Positions 18,430 to 26,369 of a DNA stretch of 64,000 nucleotides are shown here, piece after piece. The DNA comes from Mycobacterium sp. OAS707. Its GTDB lineage: Bacteria; Actinomycetota; Actinomycetes; Mycobacteriales; Mycobacteriaceae. Location: contig NZ_JADBDS010000001.1 of NCBI RefSeq assembly GCF_014873705.1, positions 372,001 to 436,000 of the forward strand, in the 5' to 3' direction. Each line of letters opens with the position of its first letter. Positions within the stretch are counted from its first letter, which is position 1. The notes beneath the pieces are model-generated. The model was given only the letters and a program-made list of their open reading frames with translations, was not told the origin of the DNA and ran no database searches. The translations under genes were made by a program, and so were the position numbers.

Positions 18430-19246
18430 AGACAAACCGCTGGCCGGCAAGGTCGCCTACGTGACAGGAGCCGCACGCGGACAAGGGCGTTCGCATTGCA
18501 TCCGGCTGGCGCGGGCAGGCGCCGACATCGTCGCGATCGACGCGTGCGCGCCGGTCGCCGAACACAACGGATATCCGCCTGCGACGCCGGAGGACCTCGC
18601 GGAGACGGTGAGCCTGGTCGAGGGCGAGGGTCGCAAGATCGTCGCCGACGAGGTCGACGTCCGGGACGCCGCCGGACAGCAGCGCGTGGTCGCCGGCGCG
18701 CTGGAACAGTACGGTCGCCTCGACATCGTCGTCGCGAATGCCGGCGTGATGAATTGGGGTCGGCTGTGGGAGATTTCGGCGCAGCAGTGGCAGGAAGTCC
18801 TCGACATCAACCTCACCGGCGTGTGGAACACCATCAAGGCCGCGGTGCCGCCGATGATCGAGGCGGGCAACGGCGGCTCGATCATCGCGATCAGTTCGGC
18901 GGCGGGCATCAAGGCCGTTCCCGGTTGCGGCCATTACTGCGCCAGCAAGTTCGGTGTCGTCGGGCTGACGAACTCGTTGGCGGTCGAACTCGGTGAATTC
19001 GGTATTCGGGTCAACTCGGTGCACCCGTACGGCACCGACACTCCGATGGGCAACGACACCGCGATGTGGCAGATCTTCGCCGACCACCCCAACTACATCC
19101 ACAGCTACTCGCCCGGCGCGCTGCCCACCGAATCGCTGGCCGCCCCGGACCTGATCTCCGACATCGTGGTGTGGCTCGCCAGCGACGCGTCGTCACTGGT
19201 GACCGCGGCCCAAATCCCCGCTGACAAGGGATATTTGAAGATCTAG
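18422..19246 (+). CDS. Mycofactocin-type short-chain dehydrogenase/reductase
   Basis: 274 residues from ATG 18422. GAARGQGRSHCIRLARAGADIVAIDAC followed by an inserted segment (YPPATPEDLAETVSLVEGEGRKI) is the hallmark of the mycofactocin-coupled SDR group, in which NAD is held non-exchangeably and electrons pass to mycofactocin. The catalytic residues are S in ISSAAG, Y and K in HYCASK, and N in NAG. It oxidises an alcohol, exact substrate unknown. Coupled to the DinB-like gene upstream; its stop overlaps that of the convergent thioesterase gene. Confidence 0.9.
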   Translation: MAEDKPLAGKVAYVTGAARGQGRSHCIRLARAGADIVAIDACAPVAEHNGYPPATPEDLAETVSLVEGEGRKIVADEVDVRDAAGQQRVVAGALEQYGRLDIVVANAGVMNWGRLWEISAQQWQEVLDINLTGVWNTIKAAVPPMIEAGNGGSIIAISSAAGIKAVPGCGHYCASKFGVVGLTNSLAVELGEFGIRVNSVHPYGTDTPMGNDTAMWQIFADHPNYIHSYSPGALPTESLAAPDLISDIVVWLASDASSLVTAAQIPADKGYLKI

Positions 19247-20124
19247 AGCCGCGACTGCTCCTTGATGGCGGTGTCGGTCGTGCGCAGCGGCCGGATCAAC
19301 GCGTCCTGCGCGAACGATGCGATCAGCTCGCCCTCCTCGGTGTGCACGGCGCCGCGCACATACGACATGCCTGCGCCGACCTGGGTGCTCTCATGCGTGT
19401 AGAGGAGCCAGCCCTCCCATCGGAACGGCTCGTGAAAGCTCACCGTGATCGTCATGGGTGCCGTCGACACCGTCAGGTGCGCCTGCGCGGTGCCGATGCC
19501 CTCATGCGCGCGCATAGTCGTCGAAATACCAAGGTGCCCAGTGAAATACGCGATCAGCGCCTTGGCGAGATCGTCGCGGGCGGGGATCGGGTCGTAATGC
19601 AGCCAGGCATACAGCTCCGGGGGACCCACCTCGTCGGGGCTGTTCACGTCGACGACGTCGACCAAACGCAGCTGCCGTCCGTCCATCGGCATTTCTGCGA
19701 CATTGGCATCGTCGGGTCCGACGACGTCAGGGCGTGGCAGATGGTGCCGGATCACGTCAGCGGTCGGCACGTCCGTGAGCACCGTCGCGGTGATGCAGCG
19801 CTTGCCGTTCTGCTTGGCGGCGACGATCGCGGTCGCCGTGGACCGGCCCTCGCTCACGACGTCTAGCTCCAGCTCGACCGGCCCCGCGCCGACCATCACG
19901 GCGCGCGCGAACACCGCGGACACCGAGCGCACCGATTTCTCCGGGAACCGTTTGGCCACAGCGACAATCGCCTGGGCCAGCACCTGCGTGCCCTCCACCA
20001 CCTGGCGCTCGTCCTCGCCGGCGGGACCCGTCTCTGCGATGAAGCGGTTCTCCCCGTCCTGGCGGACGTCGAACAAATCGAGCAGACCGGCAACGGTCCA
20101 CGTCTGCGCTGAGTCTGTCGTCAT
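19243..20124 (-). CDS. Acyl-CoA thioesterase-like (double hotdog) protein
   Basis: 293 residues from ATG 20124. The layout is TesB-like: an N-terminal hotdog with VVEGTQVLAQAIVAVAKRFPEKSVRSVSAVFARAV and a C-terminal hotdog with GHLGISTTMRAHEGIGTAQAHLTVS, TITVSFHEPFRWEGWLLYTHEST and GRGAV-like close. It would release fatty or other acids from CoA. It is divergent from the TetR gene at 20173, whose operator-like palindrome lies in the 48-bp gap, so it is probably repressed with the amidohydrolase/FadE genes. Confidence 0.82.
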   Translation of the reverse strand: MTTDSAQTWTVAGLLDLFDVRQDGENRFIAETGPAGEDERQVVEGTQVLAQAIVAVAKRFPEKSVRSVSAVFARAVMVGAGPVELELDVVSEGRSTATAIVAAKQNGKRCITATVLTDVPTADVIRHHLPRPDVVGPDDANVAEMPMDGRQLRLVDVVDVNSPDEVGPPELYAWLHYDPIPARDDLAKALIAYFTGHLGISTTMRAHEGIGTAQAHLTVSTAPMTITVSFHEPFRWEGWLLYTHESTQVGAGMSYVRGAVHTEEGELIASFAQDALIRPLRTTDTAIKEQSRL

Positions 20125-20157
20125 GGGACGGAACAGTAACCGAGCTTCTGCAAAAGC

Positions 20158-20172
20158 GGTAACGTCATTACC
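20158..20172. promoter_or_regulatory. TetR operator candidate, site 1
   Basis: GGTAACGTCATTACC, arms GGTAA/TTACC around CGTCA. It ends on the base before the TetR ATG (20173), leaving no room for a ribosome site, so that mRNA may be leaderless or start further upstream. The same 15-mer with one centre change occurs at 20867. It also sits 33 bp upstream of the divergent thioesterase start. Confidence 0.7.
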
Positions 20173-20805
20173 ATGACGAAGTCCAGCGGGCCACCGGATG
20201 CCGCGGGCGTCGACACCGAACCGCGCGAGAGGCGCTTCATGAAGTCGGCGCTGGCGATCCTGGGTGAGACAGGCCGCACCGACTTCACGGTGCTCGAGGT
20301 CGTCGAGCGGTCCAAGACCTCGCTGCGGTCCTTCTACCAGCACTTCACCACCAAGGATGAGTTGCTGCTCGCGCTGGTCGACAAGATCATGTCGGAGTCG
20401 ACGAAGAAGTGGCGCGCGGACACCACCGGCGTCGAGAGCGCCGCAGCGCTGCGGATCCTGATCGACCGCATCTGCACACCCGCCGAATCCAGCACCCAGG
20501 ACAGGGTGAACCGCGGCCTGACCAACTACAACGACCACCTCGCCGAGACGCTGCCCCGCGAGTACGCCAGGGTGCTGTCTCCGCTGCACGAGCTGATCAA
20601 GGACATCATCAACCGCGGCATCGACGAGGGCACATTTCGCACGGGCATCGCCGTCGACGCCACCGCGGCGCTGATCATGCAAACGGCGCTGGGCGCCATG
20701 CGACTGCAGGTCCTGGGCGCCGAACTGAACGGCGCCCCTATCGACGCCGGACACATCTACGAGTTCTGCCTCGCCGCCCTCGCGCGGCCGGGCAACGTCG
20801 CCTGA
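20173..20805 (+). CDS. TetR-family regulator of the amidohydrolase/FadE block
   Basis: 210 residues. The helix-turn-helix spans roughly residues 20-65: RRFMKSALAILGETGRTDFTVLEVVERSKTSLRSFYQHFTTKDELL. The C-terminal ligand domain is unrelated to a known sensor by eye. Matching palindromes lie immediately before its own start and 34 bp before the amidohydrolase start, so it likely represses itself, the divergent thioesterase and the downstream operon. The inducer is presumably an acyl-CoA or an aromatic/alicyclic acid, which is inference. Confidence 0.9.
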   Translation: MTKSSGPPDAAGVDTEPRERRFMKSALAILGETGRTDFTVLEVVERSKTSLRSFYQHFTTKDELLLALVDKIMSESTKKWRADTTGVESAAALRILIDRICTPAESSTQDRVNRGLTNYNDHLAETLPREYARVLSPLHELIKDIINRGIDEGTFRTGIAVDATAALIMQTALGAMRLQVLGAELNGAPIDAGHIYEFCLAALARPGNVA

Positions 20806-20866
20806 CCTGCGCCGCACCGACCGCAAACCGTTTCTCCCGGGGTGGTGTTTTCGCTGGTCGAGACGT

Positions 20867-20881
20867 GGTAATGTCATTACC
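20867..20881. promoter_or_regulatory. TetR operator candidate, site 2
   Basis: GGTAATGTCATTACC, identical to site 1 except C to T in the centre. It lies 33 bp upstream of the amidohydrolase ATG, with an AGGAGG (20904-20909) after it. Repetition of the same palindrome beside the regulator and beside its probable target is the evidence. Confidence 0.72.
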
Positions 20882-20914
20882 AGTTACCGCCAATGAGACT
20901 TCCAGGAGGCGAAT

Positions 20915-22138
20915 ATGACCCGCAAGCTTCCCTATCCGGTGTTCGACGCCGACAACCACTTCTATGAGCCCAAGGAAGCGCTGACCAAGTTCCTGCCGGA
21001 GCACCGCAAGCACGTCATCGACTACATCGAGGTCCGGGGTCGCACCAAGATCATGGTGCGCAACCAAGTCAGCGACTACATCCCCAATCCCACCTTCGAG
21101 GTCGTCGCACGGCCCGGCGCGCAGGAAGACTACTTCCGCCACGGCAGCGGCGGCAAGAGCTTCCGCGAGGTGATGGGCAAGCCGATGAAGGCCATCCCCG
21201 CGTTCCGCGATCCGGCCGCGCGGATGGAGGTCATGGACGGCCTCGGACTGGACTACTCACTGATGTTCCCGACGCTGGCCAGCCTGGTCGAAGAGCGCAT
21301 GAAAGACGATCCCGCGCTCATCGCCGACGTCATCCACGCGCTCAACGAGTGGATGTACGAAACGTGGCAGTTCGACTACGAAGGCCGCATCTTCTCCACG
21401 CCCGTCATCAACCTCGGGATCGTCGACCGGGCGCTCGAGGAACTGCAGTGGTGTCTGGAGCGCGGCGCCAAGACCGTCCTCGTGCGCCCCGCCCCGGTGC
21501 CCGGCCTGCGCGGCACCCGGTCCTTCGGCACCGAGGAGTTCGACCCGTTCTGGGACGCCTGCGTCAAGGCGGGCATTCCGGTTTCGATGCACGCGTCGGA
21601 TTCCGGCTATGCGGAGTACCTCAACGACTGGGAGCCTGCCGACGAGTTCCTGCCCTTCAAGCCGACGGCGTTCCGCATGGTGTCAATGGGCAAGCGCCCC
21701 ATCGAGGATTCGATGGCCGCGCTGGTGTGCCACGGCGCGCTGACCCGCAACCCCGACCTTCGCATCCTGTCCATCGAGAACGGTGCTGACTGGGTGCCGT
21801 ACCTGTTCAAGCAGTTCGAGAACACGTACAAGAAGATGCCGCAGGCGTTCCCGGAGAATCCGATCGAGGCGTTCAAGCGCGGCGTCTACGTCGCGCCGTT
21901 CTGGGAGGACGATTTCGCGCAGATGGCCGACCTGTGTGGCGTCGACCGGGTGATCTTCGGATCGGACTGGCCGCATCCGGAAGGGTTGGCCGAGCCGACC
22001 CACCTGATCGACGACTTGCAGGGACTTGATGACGAGGGGCAACGAAAAGTCATGGGCGGCAACATGATCGATCTCTTCAAGGTGCCCAACCAGATCGTCC
22101 ACAACCCCGACGTGCCACCCCTCGTCATACCCGCCTGA
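20915..22138 (+). CDS. Amidohydrolase-family (amidohydrolase 2) metal-dependent hydrolase
   Basis: 407 residues. The start VFDADNHFYEP is the D-x-D/N-H-x-x-EP form of the amidohydrolase-2 family; PVSMHASDSGY supplies another probable ligand and VIFGSDWPHPEG the catalytic Asp. Relatives decarboxylate or hydrolyse ring compounds, including ring-opening steps of alicyclic and aromatic degradation. The gene follows the TetR operator and has a strong AGGAGG. The two acyl-CoA dehydrogenases start 9 bp after its stop, so this is a three-gene catabolic operon; the substrate is not evident. Confidence 0.88.
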   Translation: MTRKLPYPVFDADNHFYEPKEALTKFLPEHRKHVIDYIEVRGRTKIMVRNQVSDYIPNPTFEVVARPGAQEDYFRHGSGGKSFREVMGKPMKAIPAFRDPAARMEVMDGLGLDYSLMFPTLASLVEERMKDDPALIADVIHALNEWMYETWQFDYEGRIFSTPVINLGIVDRALEELQWCLERGAKTVLVRPAPVPGLRGTRSFGTEEFDPFWDACVKAGIPVSMHASDSGYAEYLNDWEPADEFLPFKPTAFRMVSMGKRPIEDSMAALVCHGALTRNPDLRILSIENGADWVPYLFKQFENTYKKMPQAFPENPIEAFKRGVYVAPFWEDDFAQMADLCGVDRVIFGSDWPHPEGLAEPTHLIDDLQGLDDEGQRKVMGGNMIDLFKVPNQIVHNPDVPPLVIPA

Positions 22139-22147
22139 ACGGACTAC

Positions 22148-23275
22148 ATGACCGACGAGACAAACCCAGAACAGCTGCTCTTCGCCTCGACGACCCAGTC
22201 GTTTCTGGAAAAGGAAGCGTCGCTGAGTCGCCTGCGGGAACTCCACGCCGCCGGCGCGTCCTTTGAGGCCGACTGGTGGCGGCGAGCCGCCGAATTGGGC
22301 TGGACGAGCCTGCTTGTGCCAGACGAGCTAGGCGGCGGCAGCGTGTCCGGTGACGGTGTCGCCGATCTGGCGCTGGTCGCCGAACTCGCGGGCAGGACCG
22401 TCGCACCTGGGCCGCTGCATCCGGTCAGCACGGTGTTGGCCGGTCTGGTCGAGGCGCCCGAAAACCACGAAGCGACAATCGAATCCCTGCTCTCGGGTGA
22501 GATCGTCGGGTCGTGGGCGGTTTACGAGCCGAGCAGGCCCTGGTCGCCTCTGGGCGCGACGGTGACGGCCACCCGCACACCGGCGGGCTACCGGATCGAT
22601 GGAGCGAAGGACCGCGTCGAGGCGGGTGCAGAGAGCGCGGTGCTGTTGGTGGTCGCGCAATGTGACGGTGCACCACGCCAGTTCCTGGTGCCGACGGACG
22701 CGCCCGGCGTACGCGTCGAGGCGCAGCAGTCAATCGACCTTGTGAAGAGTTACGCGCGTGTGCATTTCGACGGTGTCGAGGTCGACGAGTCCGCTGCCGT
22801 GGGATCGGCTGAGCAGACGCCCGATCTGATCGCGCGACAGAGCCAGATCGCCCAGATGCTGCAGTGCGCCGAAGTGGTCGGCATCCTTGACACGGTGCTG
22901 GCCTTCACCATCCAGTGGGGATTCGACCGGCATTCGTTCGGCCGACCCATCGGCTCCTACCAGGCGCTCAAACACAAGTACGCCGACCTCAAGATCTGGT
23001 TCGAGGCATGCCGCGCAACGACGAAGGCAGCGGTCGCCGCGGTGGCGTCGCGGTCGCCTGACGCGGAGATGGCCGTCAGCGTCGCGAAATCCTATGTGGG
23101 CGAACATGCCCCGGGCATGCTGCAGGACTGCATCCAGCTACACGGCGGCATCGGCGTGACGTGGGAACACGACCTGCACCTGTACCTGCGCCGAGTCACG
23201 TTGTACCGCTCGATGTTCGGCACGCCCGAAGACCACAACCTGCGCGTCTACGCACTGACGAAGGCTGCCTCATGA
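22148..23275 (+). CDS. Acyl-CoA dehydrogenase, first of a pair
   Basis: 375 residues of acyl-CoA dehydrogenase fold: an N-terminal helical part (AELGWTSLLVPDELGGG), a divergent middle barrel, and C-terminal RHSFGRPIGSYQALKHKYADLKI and LHGGIGVTWEHDLHLYLRR. Actinobacterial FadE proteins encoded as adjacent pairs often form alpha2beta2 enzymes with one catalytic subunit, and this pair fits that pattern. The stop overlaps the next start (ATGA at 23272). Gene sits in the TetR-controlled operon. Confidence 0.9.
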   Translation: MTDETNPEQLLFASTTQSFLEKEASLSRLRELHAAGASFEADWWRRAAELGWTSLLVPDELGGGSVSGDGVADLALVAELAGRTVAPGPLHPVSTVLAGLVEAPENHEATIESLLSGEIVGSWAVYEPSRPWSPLGATVTATRTPAGYRIDGAKDRVEAGAESAVLLVVAQCDGAPRQFLVPTDAPGVRVEAQQSIDLVKSYARVHFDGVEVDESAAVGSAEQTPDLIARQSQIAQMLQCAEVVGILDTVLAFTIQWGFDRHSFGRPIGSYQALKHKYADLKIWFEACRATTKAAVAAVASRSPDAEMAVSVAKSYVGEHAPGMLQDCIQLHGGIGVTWEHDLHLYLRRVTLYRSMFGTPEDHNLRVYALTKAAS

Positions 23276-24525
23276 CGGAGACGACAGCAGCGCCGGTCGC
23301 GACCGAGTCGGTCGACGAATTCGCCGCTCGCGCACGGGCGTGGCTGGCAGCGAACATGCCGCGCATCGATCGGGATAATCCGCCTGAAGCCGACCGTGGC
23401 GAAGAGGCACCGTGGCTGCGCGCCCGCGAGTTGCAGAAGATGCTGTGGGACGGCGGATTCGCCGGCATCTGCTTCCCGCGGGAGTACGGCGGCCTGGGGC
23501 TGCCGATCGCCTATCAGAAGGCGTTCGACGCCGAATCGCGCAATTATGAGATGCCGGTCATCCTCAACACGCCGACGTTCACGATCTGTGCGGCGACGAT
23601 CTTGGACACCGGATCGGAAGAACAGAAGCGCCAACACATTTCCGGCGTGCTGCGCGGCGACGAAGTACTGGTGCAGCTGCTCTCCGAACCCAGCGGTGGG
23701 TCCGATCTGGCGGGTGTCATCACCCGCGCCGACCGCGTCGGCGACAAGTGGGTGATCAACGGCGCCAAGACATGGAGCACCAGCGCGTTCGCGGCCGACT
23801 ACGGTTTGATGCTGGCGCGCACCAACTGGGAGGTGCCCAAGCATGAAGGCCTGACCATGTTCCTGGTGCCGATCAACAGCCCAGGCATCACGCTTCGACG
23901 CATCAAGCAGGTCAATGGGTCGGTCGAGTTCTGCGAGGAGTTCTTCGACAACCTCGAACTCGGCGATGACGCCGTCGTCGGCGAGGTCAACGAGGGCTGG
24001 CACGTCGCCTCCCGGCAGCTCTACCATGAGCGCCGCGCGGTTGGCGGCGGCTCGGAATTCGCCAGTGGCATTGGCGCCGAAGGCAAGACCGACATGCCCA
24101 TCGACTACGTCGAGCTCCTGGAGAAGACGGGGCAGGCCGACAACGAACGCGTGCGCGAGATGGCTGGCAGGGCGTTGGTGCATCGAGCGGTGCGTGAGCA
24201 GCTGATCGACCACGTCTACCACGGCGTCCTCGACGGCTCACTGCCTCCGGCCGCGGGCTCGATCATCCGGGTAACGCACGCCGAAACTCACCATCTCGAG
24301 TTCGACACGGTGCTGGCCATCACGGGCACGTCGGCAGTGGTCGACGGTGGCGATGACTCGCTGCGCTTTGGCGAGCGCTACCTGTCGCGGCAGGCTGCGG
24401 CGCTGGGCGGCGGCACCACTGAGATCGCAAAGAACATCATCGGCGAACGCGTGCTCGGCTTCCCGCGTGAGTACGCCGCCGACCGCGGTGTGCCGTTCAA
24501 TCAGGTCAAGCGCAACAAGAGCTGA
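23272..24525 (+). CDS. Acyl-CoA dehydrogenase, second of a pair
   Basis: 417 residues from ATG 23272. FPREYGGLGLPIAYQKAF, VQLLSEPSGGSDLAGVITRADR and WVINGAKTWSTSA are the FAD/substrate loops; the C-terminus has LGGGTTEIAKNIIGERVLGFPRE. The residue before the GTTEI turn is Gly, not the Glu used as base by medium-chain enzymes, so the base must be elsewhere or on the partner. It is coupled to the preceding FadE by ATGA. Likely introduces a double bond into a CoA thioester supplied by this operon. Confidence 0.92.
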   Translation: MTETTAAPVATESVDEFAARARAWLAANMPRIDRDNPPEADRGEEAPWLRARELQKMLWDGGFAGICFPREYGGLGLPIAYQKAFDAESRNYEMPVILNTPTFTICAATILDTGSEEQKRQHISGVLRGDEVLVQLLSEPSGGSDLAGVITRADRVGDKWVINGAKTWSTSAFAADYGLMLARTNWEVPKHEGLTMFLVPINSPGITLRRIKQVNGSVEFCEEFFDNLELGDDAVVGEVNEGWHVASRQLYHERRAVGGGSEFASGIGAEGKTDMPIDYVELLEKTGQADNERVREMAGRALVHRAVREQLIDHVYHGVLDGSLPPAAGSIIRVTHAETHHLEFDTVLAITGTSAVVDGGDDSLRFGERYLSRQAAALGGGTTEIAKNIIGERVLGFPREYAADRGVPFNQVKRNKS

Positions 24526-24533
24526 CGCCCTTC

Positions 24534-24580
24534 GTGAGACTGCGCACAGATCGAGGTTTCGGCGAAAATTGCGATCTCAC
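24534..24580. terminator. Weak inverted repeat at convergent gene ends
   Basis: GTGAGA at 24534-24539 pairs with TCTCAC at 24575-24580. Between them lies TTTCGGCG, which recurs just after at 24586-24593. It spans the gap between the FadE stop and the TetR stop. Shorter than the other convergent hairpins, so only tentative. Confidence 0.35.
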
Positions 24581-25257
24581 CGCAGTTTCGGCGATTGATT
24601 GGATAGAAGTTCCGGCTTGAGCAGCAACGTGGGCAAAGTCGTCGCGAGCCACCGCTGATAGCGATCGACCGACCAACCGAGGTCGGCCGTCAGGATCGAA
24701 TACGTTGTCGGCGAGATGATCAAACCCATCACGTCGGCGGCCTCGGCGCGCGTCACCCCCGACGCAAGCGCGTCCGGGTCGAGTTGGTTGACCCATGCAC
24801 GGCAGTCCGACCGCAGTCGGGAAATCAGGTCTGCGCGCAGTTCACCGAGCGCTGGATCTACCGACGCAGACTGCTCCACCACCCGCAGCAGCGCAGCGAC
24901 GCGGTCGTTGATCCCGCGAACCATGGCCGCATGTTCGGAGAACACGGCGCAATACTGCCTCGGATGCACGCCGTCGAATCCGGGCATGCGCTGCCGGATA
25001 GGGACAGCTTCGAAATCACCCGTCAGCAGATAGTCGTAGGCACGGGACAGCACACCCGCTTTGGATCCAAACGTGGCGTAGATGGTTTGCGCTGAAACGC
25101 CTGCGGCAGTGGCGATCTGACCGATCGATGTAGAGCCGAAGCCGACTTCGAGAAACAGCGCGATCGCCTCTTCGAGGATGCGCTGGTGCCGCGCTTCGGC
25201 GTCAGCCTGCCGTCGCGTGCTGTCGTATTTGCGACGCGAGTCGCTGTCCCTTGACAC
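24577..25257 (-). CDS. TetR-family regulator
   Basis: 226 residues from GTG 25257 (VSRDSDSRRKYDS). The HTH is ARHQRILEEAIALFLEVGFGSTSIGQIATAAGVSAQTIYATFGSKAGVL. An ATG inside would remove part of the basic N-terminal arm, so the GTG is preferred. Divergent from the split-barrel flavin protein gene at 25333. The 75-bp gap carries tandem TATAG-N4-CTCTA elements, its likely operator. Confidence 0.9.
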   Translation of the reverse strand: MSRDSDSRRKYDSTRRQADAEARHQRILEEAIALFLEVGFGSTSIGQIATAAGVSAQTIYATFGSKAGVLSRAYDYLLTGDFEAVPIRQRMPGFDGVHPRQYCAVFSEHAAMVRGINDRVAALLRVVEQSASVDPALGELRADLISRLRSDCRAWVNQLDPDALASGVTRAEAADVMGLIISPTTYSILTADLGWSVDRYQRWLATTLPTLLLKPELLSNQSPKLR

Positions 25258-25274
25258 CTCGCACCGCCTTTCCT

Positions 25275-25307
25275 TATAGTCCGCTCTAATCAATATAGCT
25301 TGCTCTA
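25275..25307. promoter_or_regulatory. Tandem TATAG-N4-CTCTA operator candidate
   Basis: Two copies, 25275-25288 and 25294-25307, start 19 bp apart, each an imperfect palindrome (TATAG versus CTCTA, 4 of 5 pairs). They lie between the divergent TetR and the flavin protein gene in the only AT-rich part of this gap, so they probably overlap the promoters. Confidence 0.5.
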
Positions 25308-25332
25308 TCCAAACTACACCCCGGAGGCTGCC

Positions 25333-26346
25333 GTGACCGCTGTCCCCATTCAGGCTGATCTGGATTGGTCCATCATCCGCGACCAAGCCGGCGCATTCGT
25401 CACAACCGAGTACGCGTCGCTTAATCGCGCCGGTTCTCCGGTGACGTGGCCGGTGACCCCGTACCTCGGCGAGCACACCATCGACATCTCGACTGGCCTG
25501 ACGTATCCGCTGAAGGCCGAGCGCGCTCGTCGCAACCCGAAGGTGACGCTGTCGTTCTCACAGCCGCGCGGCTCCGGACTCGAACAGCCGGCGACATTCG
25601 TCGTCCAGGGCTTGGCGACGGTGCGCGACGCCGATCTGCAAGCCAACGCCGCACGCTATTTGAAGGTTTCTCAAGAGCGGTTGCCGCAAACGTATGCGAG
25701 CATCCCGACGGCCATGTTGCGTGGCATGGCGTTCTACTGGGCGCGGATCTGGATCGAGGTCACGCCGGTGCGCGTATTGTGGTGGCCCAGTGGTGATCTC
25801 GACGCCACGCCGCAGATCTGGATGCCGGATGCGGCGCCTCCGGTGCCGCCGTCTGATCCCGCGCCCGCCGGTCGTGGGGCCGGGTCGTGGAAGACGACCG
25901 CTCCGGTTCACTGGAAGTCACGGACCCGCGGCGCGTTGGACCGGCTCGGCATGCCAGTCCTGACGACCGTGACGCCGGACGGGTGGCCGTTGCCGTTGCG
26001 GGTGCGCGATGCCGAACAGACGTCGACGGGGTTCCGCGTGCGGCCACCGGCGGGCGTCGATGTGGTCGGCGGTCCTGCCGCCCTGACGTTCCACAGCCAC
26101 GGCGAGGTGTTCGACAGTCAGGAGAACATCACACTCGTCGGTCGCTCGCATGGGAATCCCGATGGCACAGTCGATTTCGAGGTGAATCGGGCGCTCAACG
26201 ACTTCATCGTGCCCAAGAACCCGATTTACCGGGCCATCTACATGCTGTCGGCGGGCCGTCGGCTGAGCAAGCGACTGGACGCGGAGGCGGCGCGCCGCGG
26301 CCAGTCGGTGCCACGATTCGCAGATCTCGGCTTCAACAAGGGCTAG
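25333..26346 (+). CDS. Pyridoxamine 5'-phosphate oxidase-like split-barrel protein, duplicated barrel
   Basis: 337 residues from GTG 25333, with CCGGAGG at 25321-25327 as ribosome site. The N-terminal half (WSIIRDQAGAFVTTEYASL, then PLKAERARRNPKVTLSFSQP and FVVQGLATVRD) is a FMN/F420-type split barrel; a second half begins near RTRGALDRLGMPVLTTVTPDG and resembles a repeat of it. This suggests a two-barrel single-chain enzyme. Cofactor and substrate unknown. Probably the target of the divergent TetR. Confidence 0.7.
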   Translation: MTAVPIQADLDWSIIRDQAGAFVTTEYASLNRAGSPVTWPVTPYLGEHTIDISTGLTYPLKAERARRNPKVTLSFSQPRGSGLEQPATFVVQGLATVRDADLQANAARYLKVSQERLPQTYASIPTAMLRGMAFYWARIWIEVTPVRVLWWPSGDLDATPQIWMPDAAPPVPPSDPAPAGRGAGSWKTTAPVHWKSRTRGALDRLGMPVLTTVTPDGWPLPLRVRDAEQTSTGFRVRPPAGVDVVGGPAALTFHSHGEVFDSQENITLVGRSHGNPDGTVDFEVNRALNDFIVPKNPIYRAIYMLSAGRRLSKRLDAEAARRGQSVPRFADLGFNKG

Positions 26347-26369
26347 AACACCGCGAACCGAGCCGCGAA

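Noticed and set aside
20100..20877. Upstream extension of the thioesterase ORF to about 20877
   Set aside because: It would run through the TetR gene in the opposite direction; ATG 20124 precedes the domain and leaves a short divergent gap.
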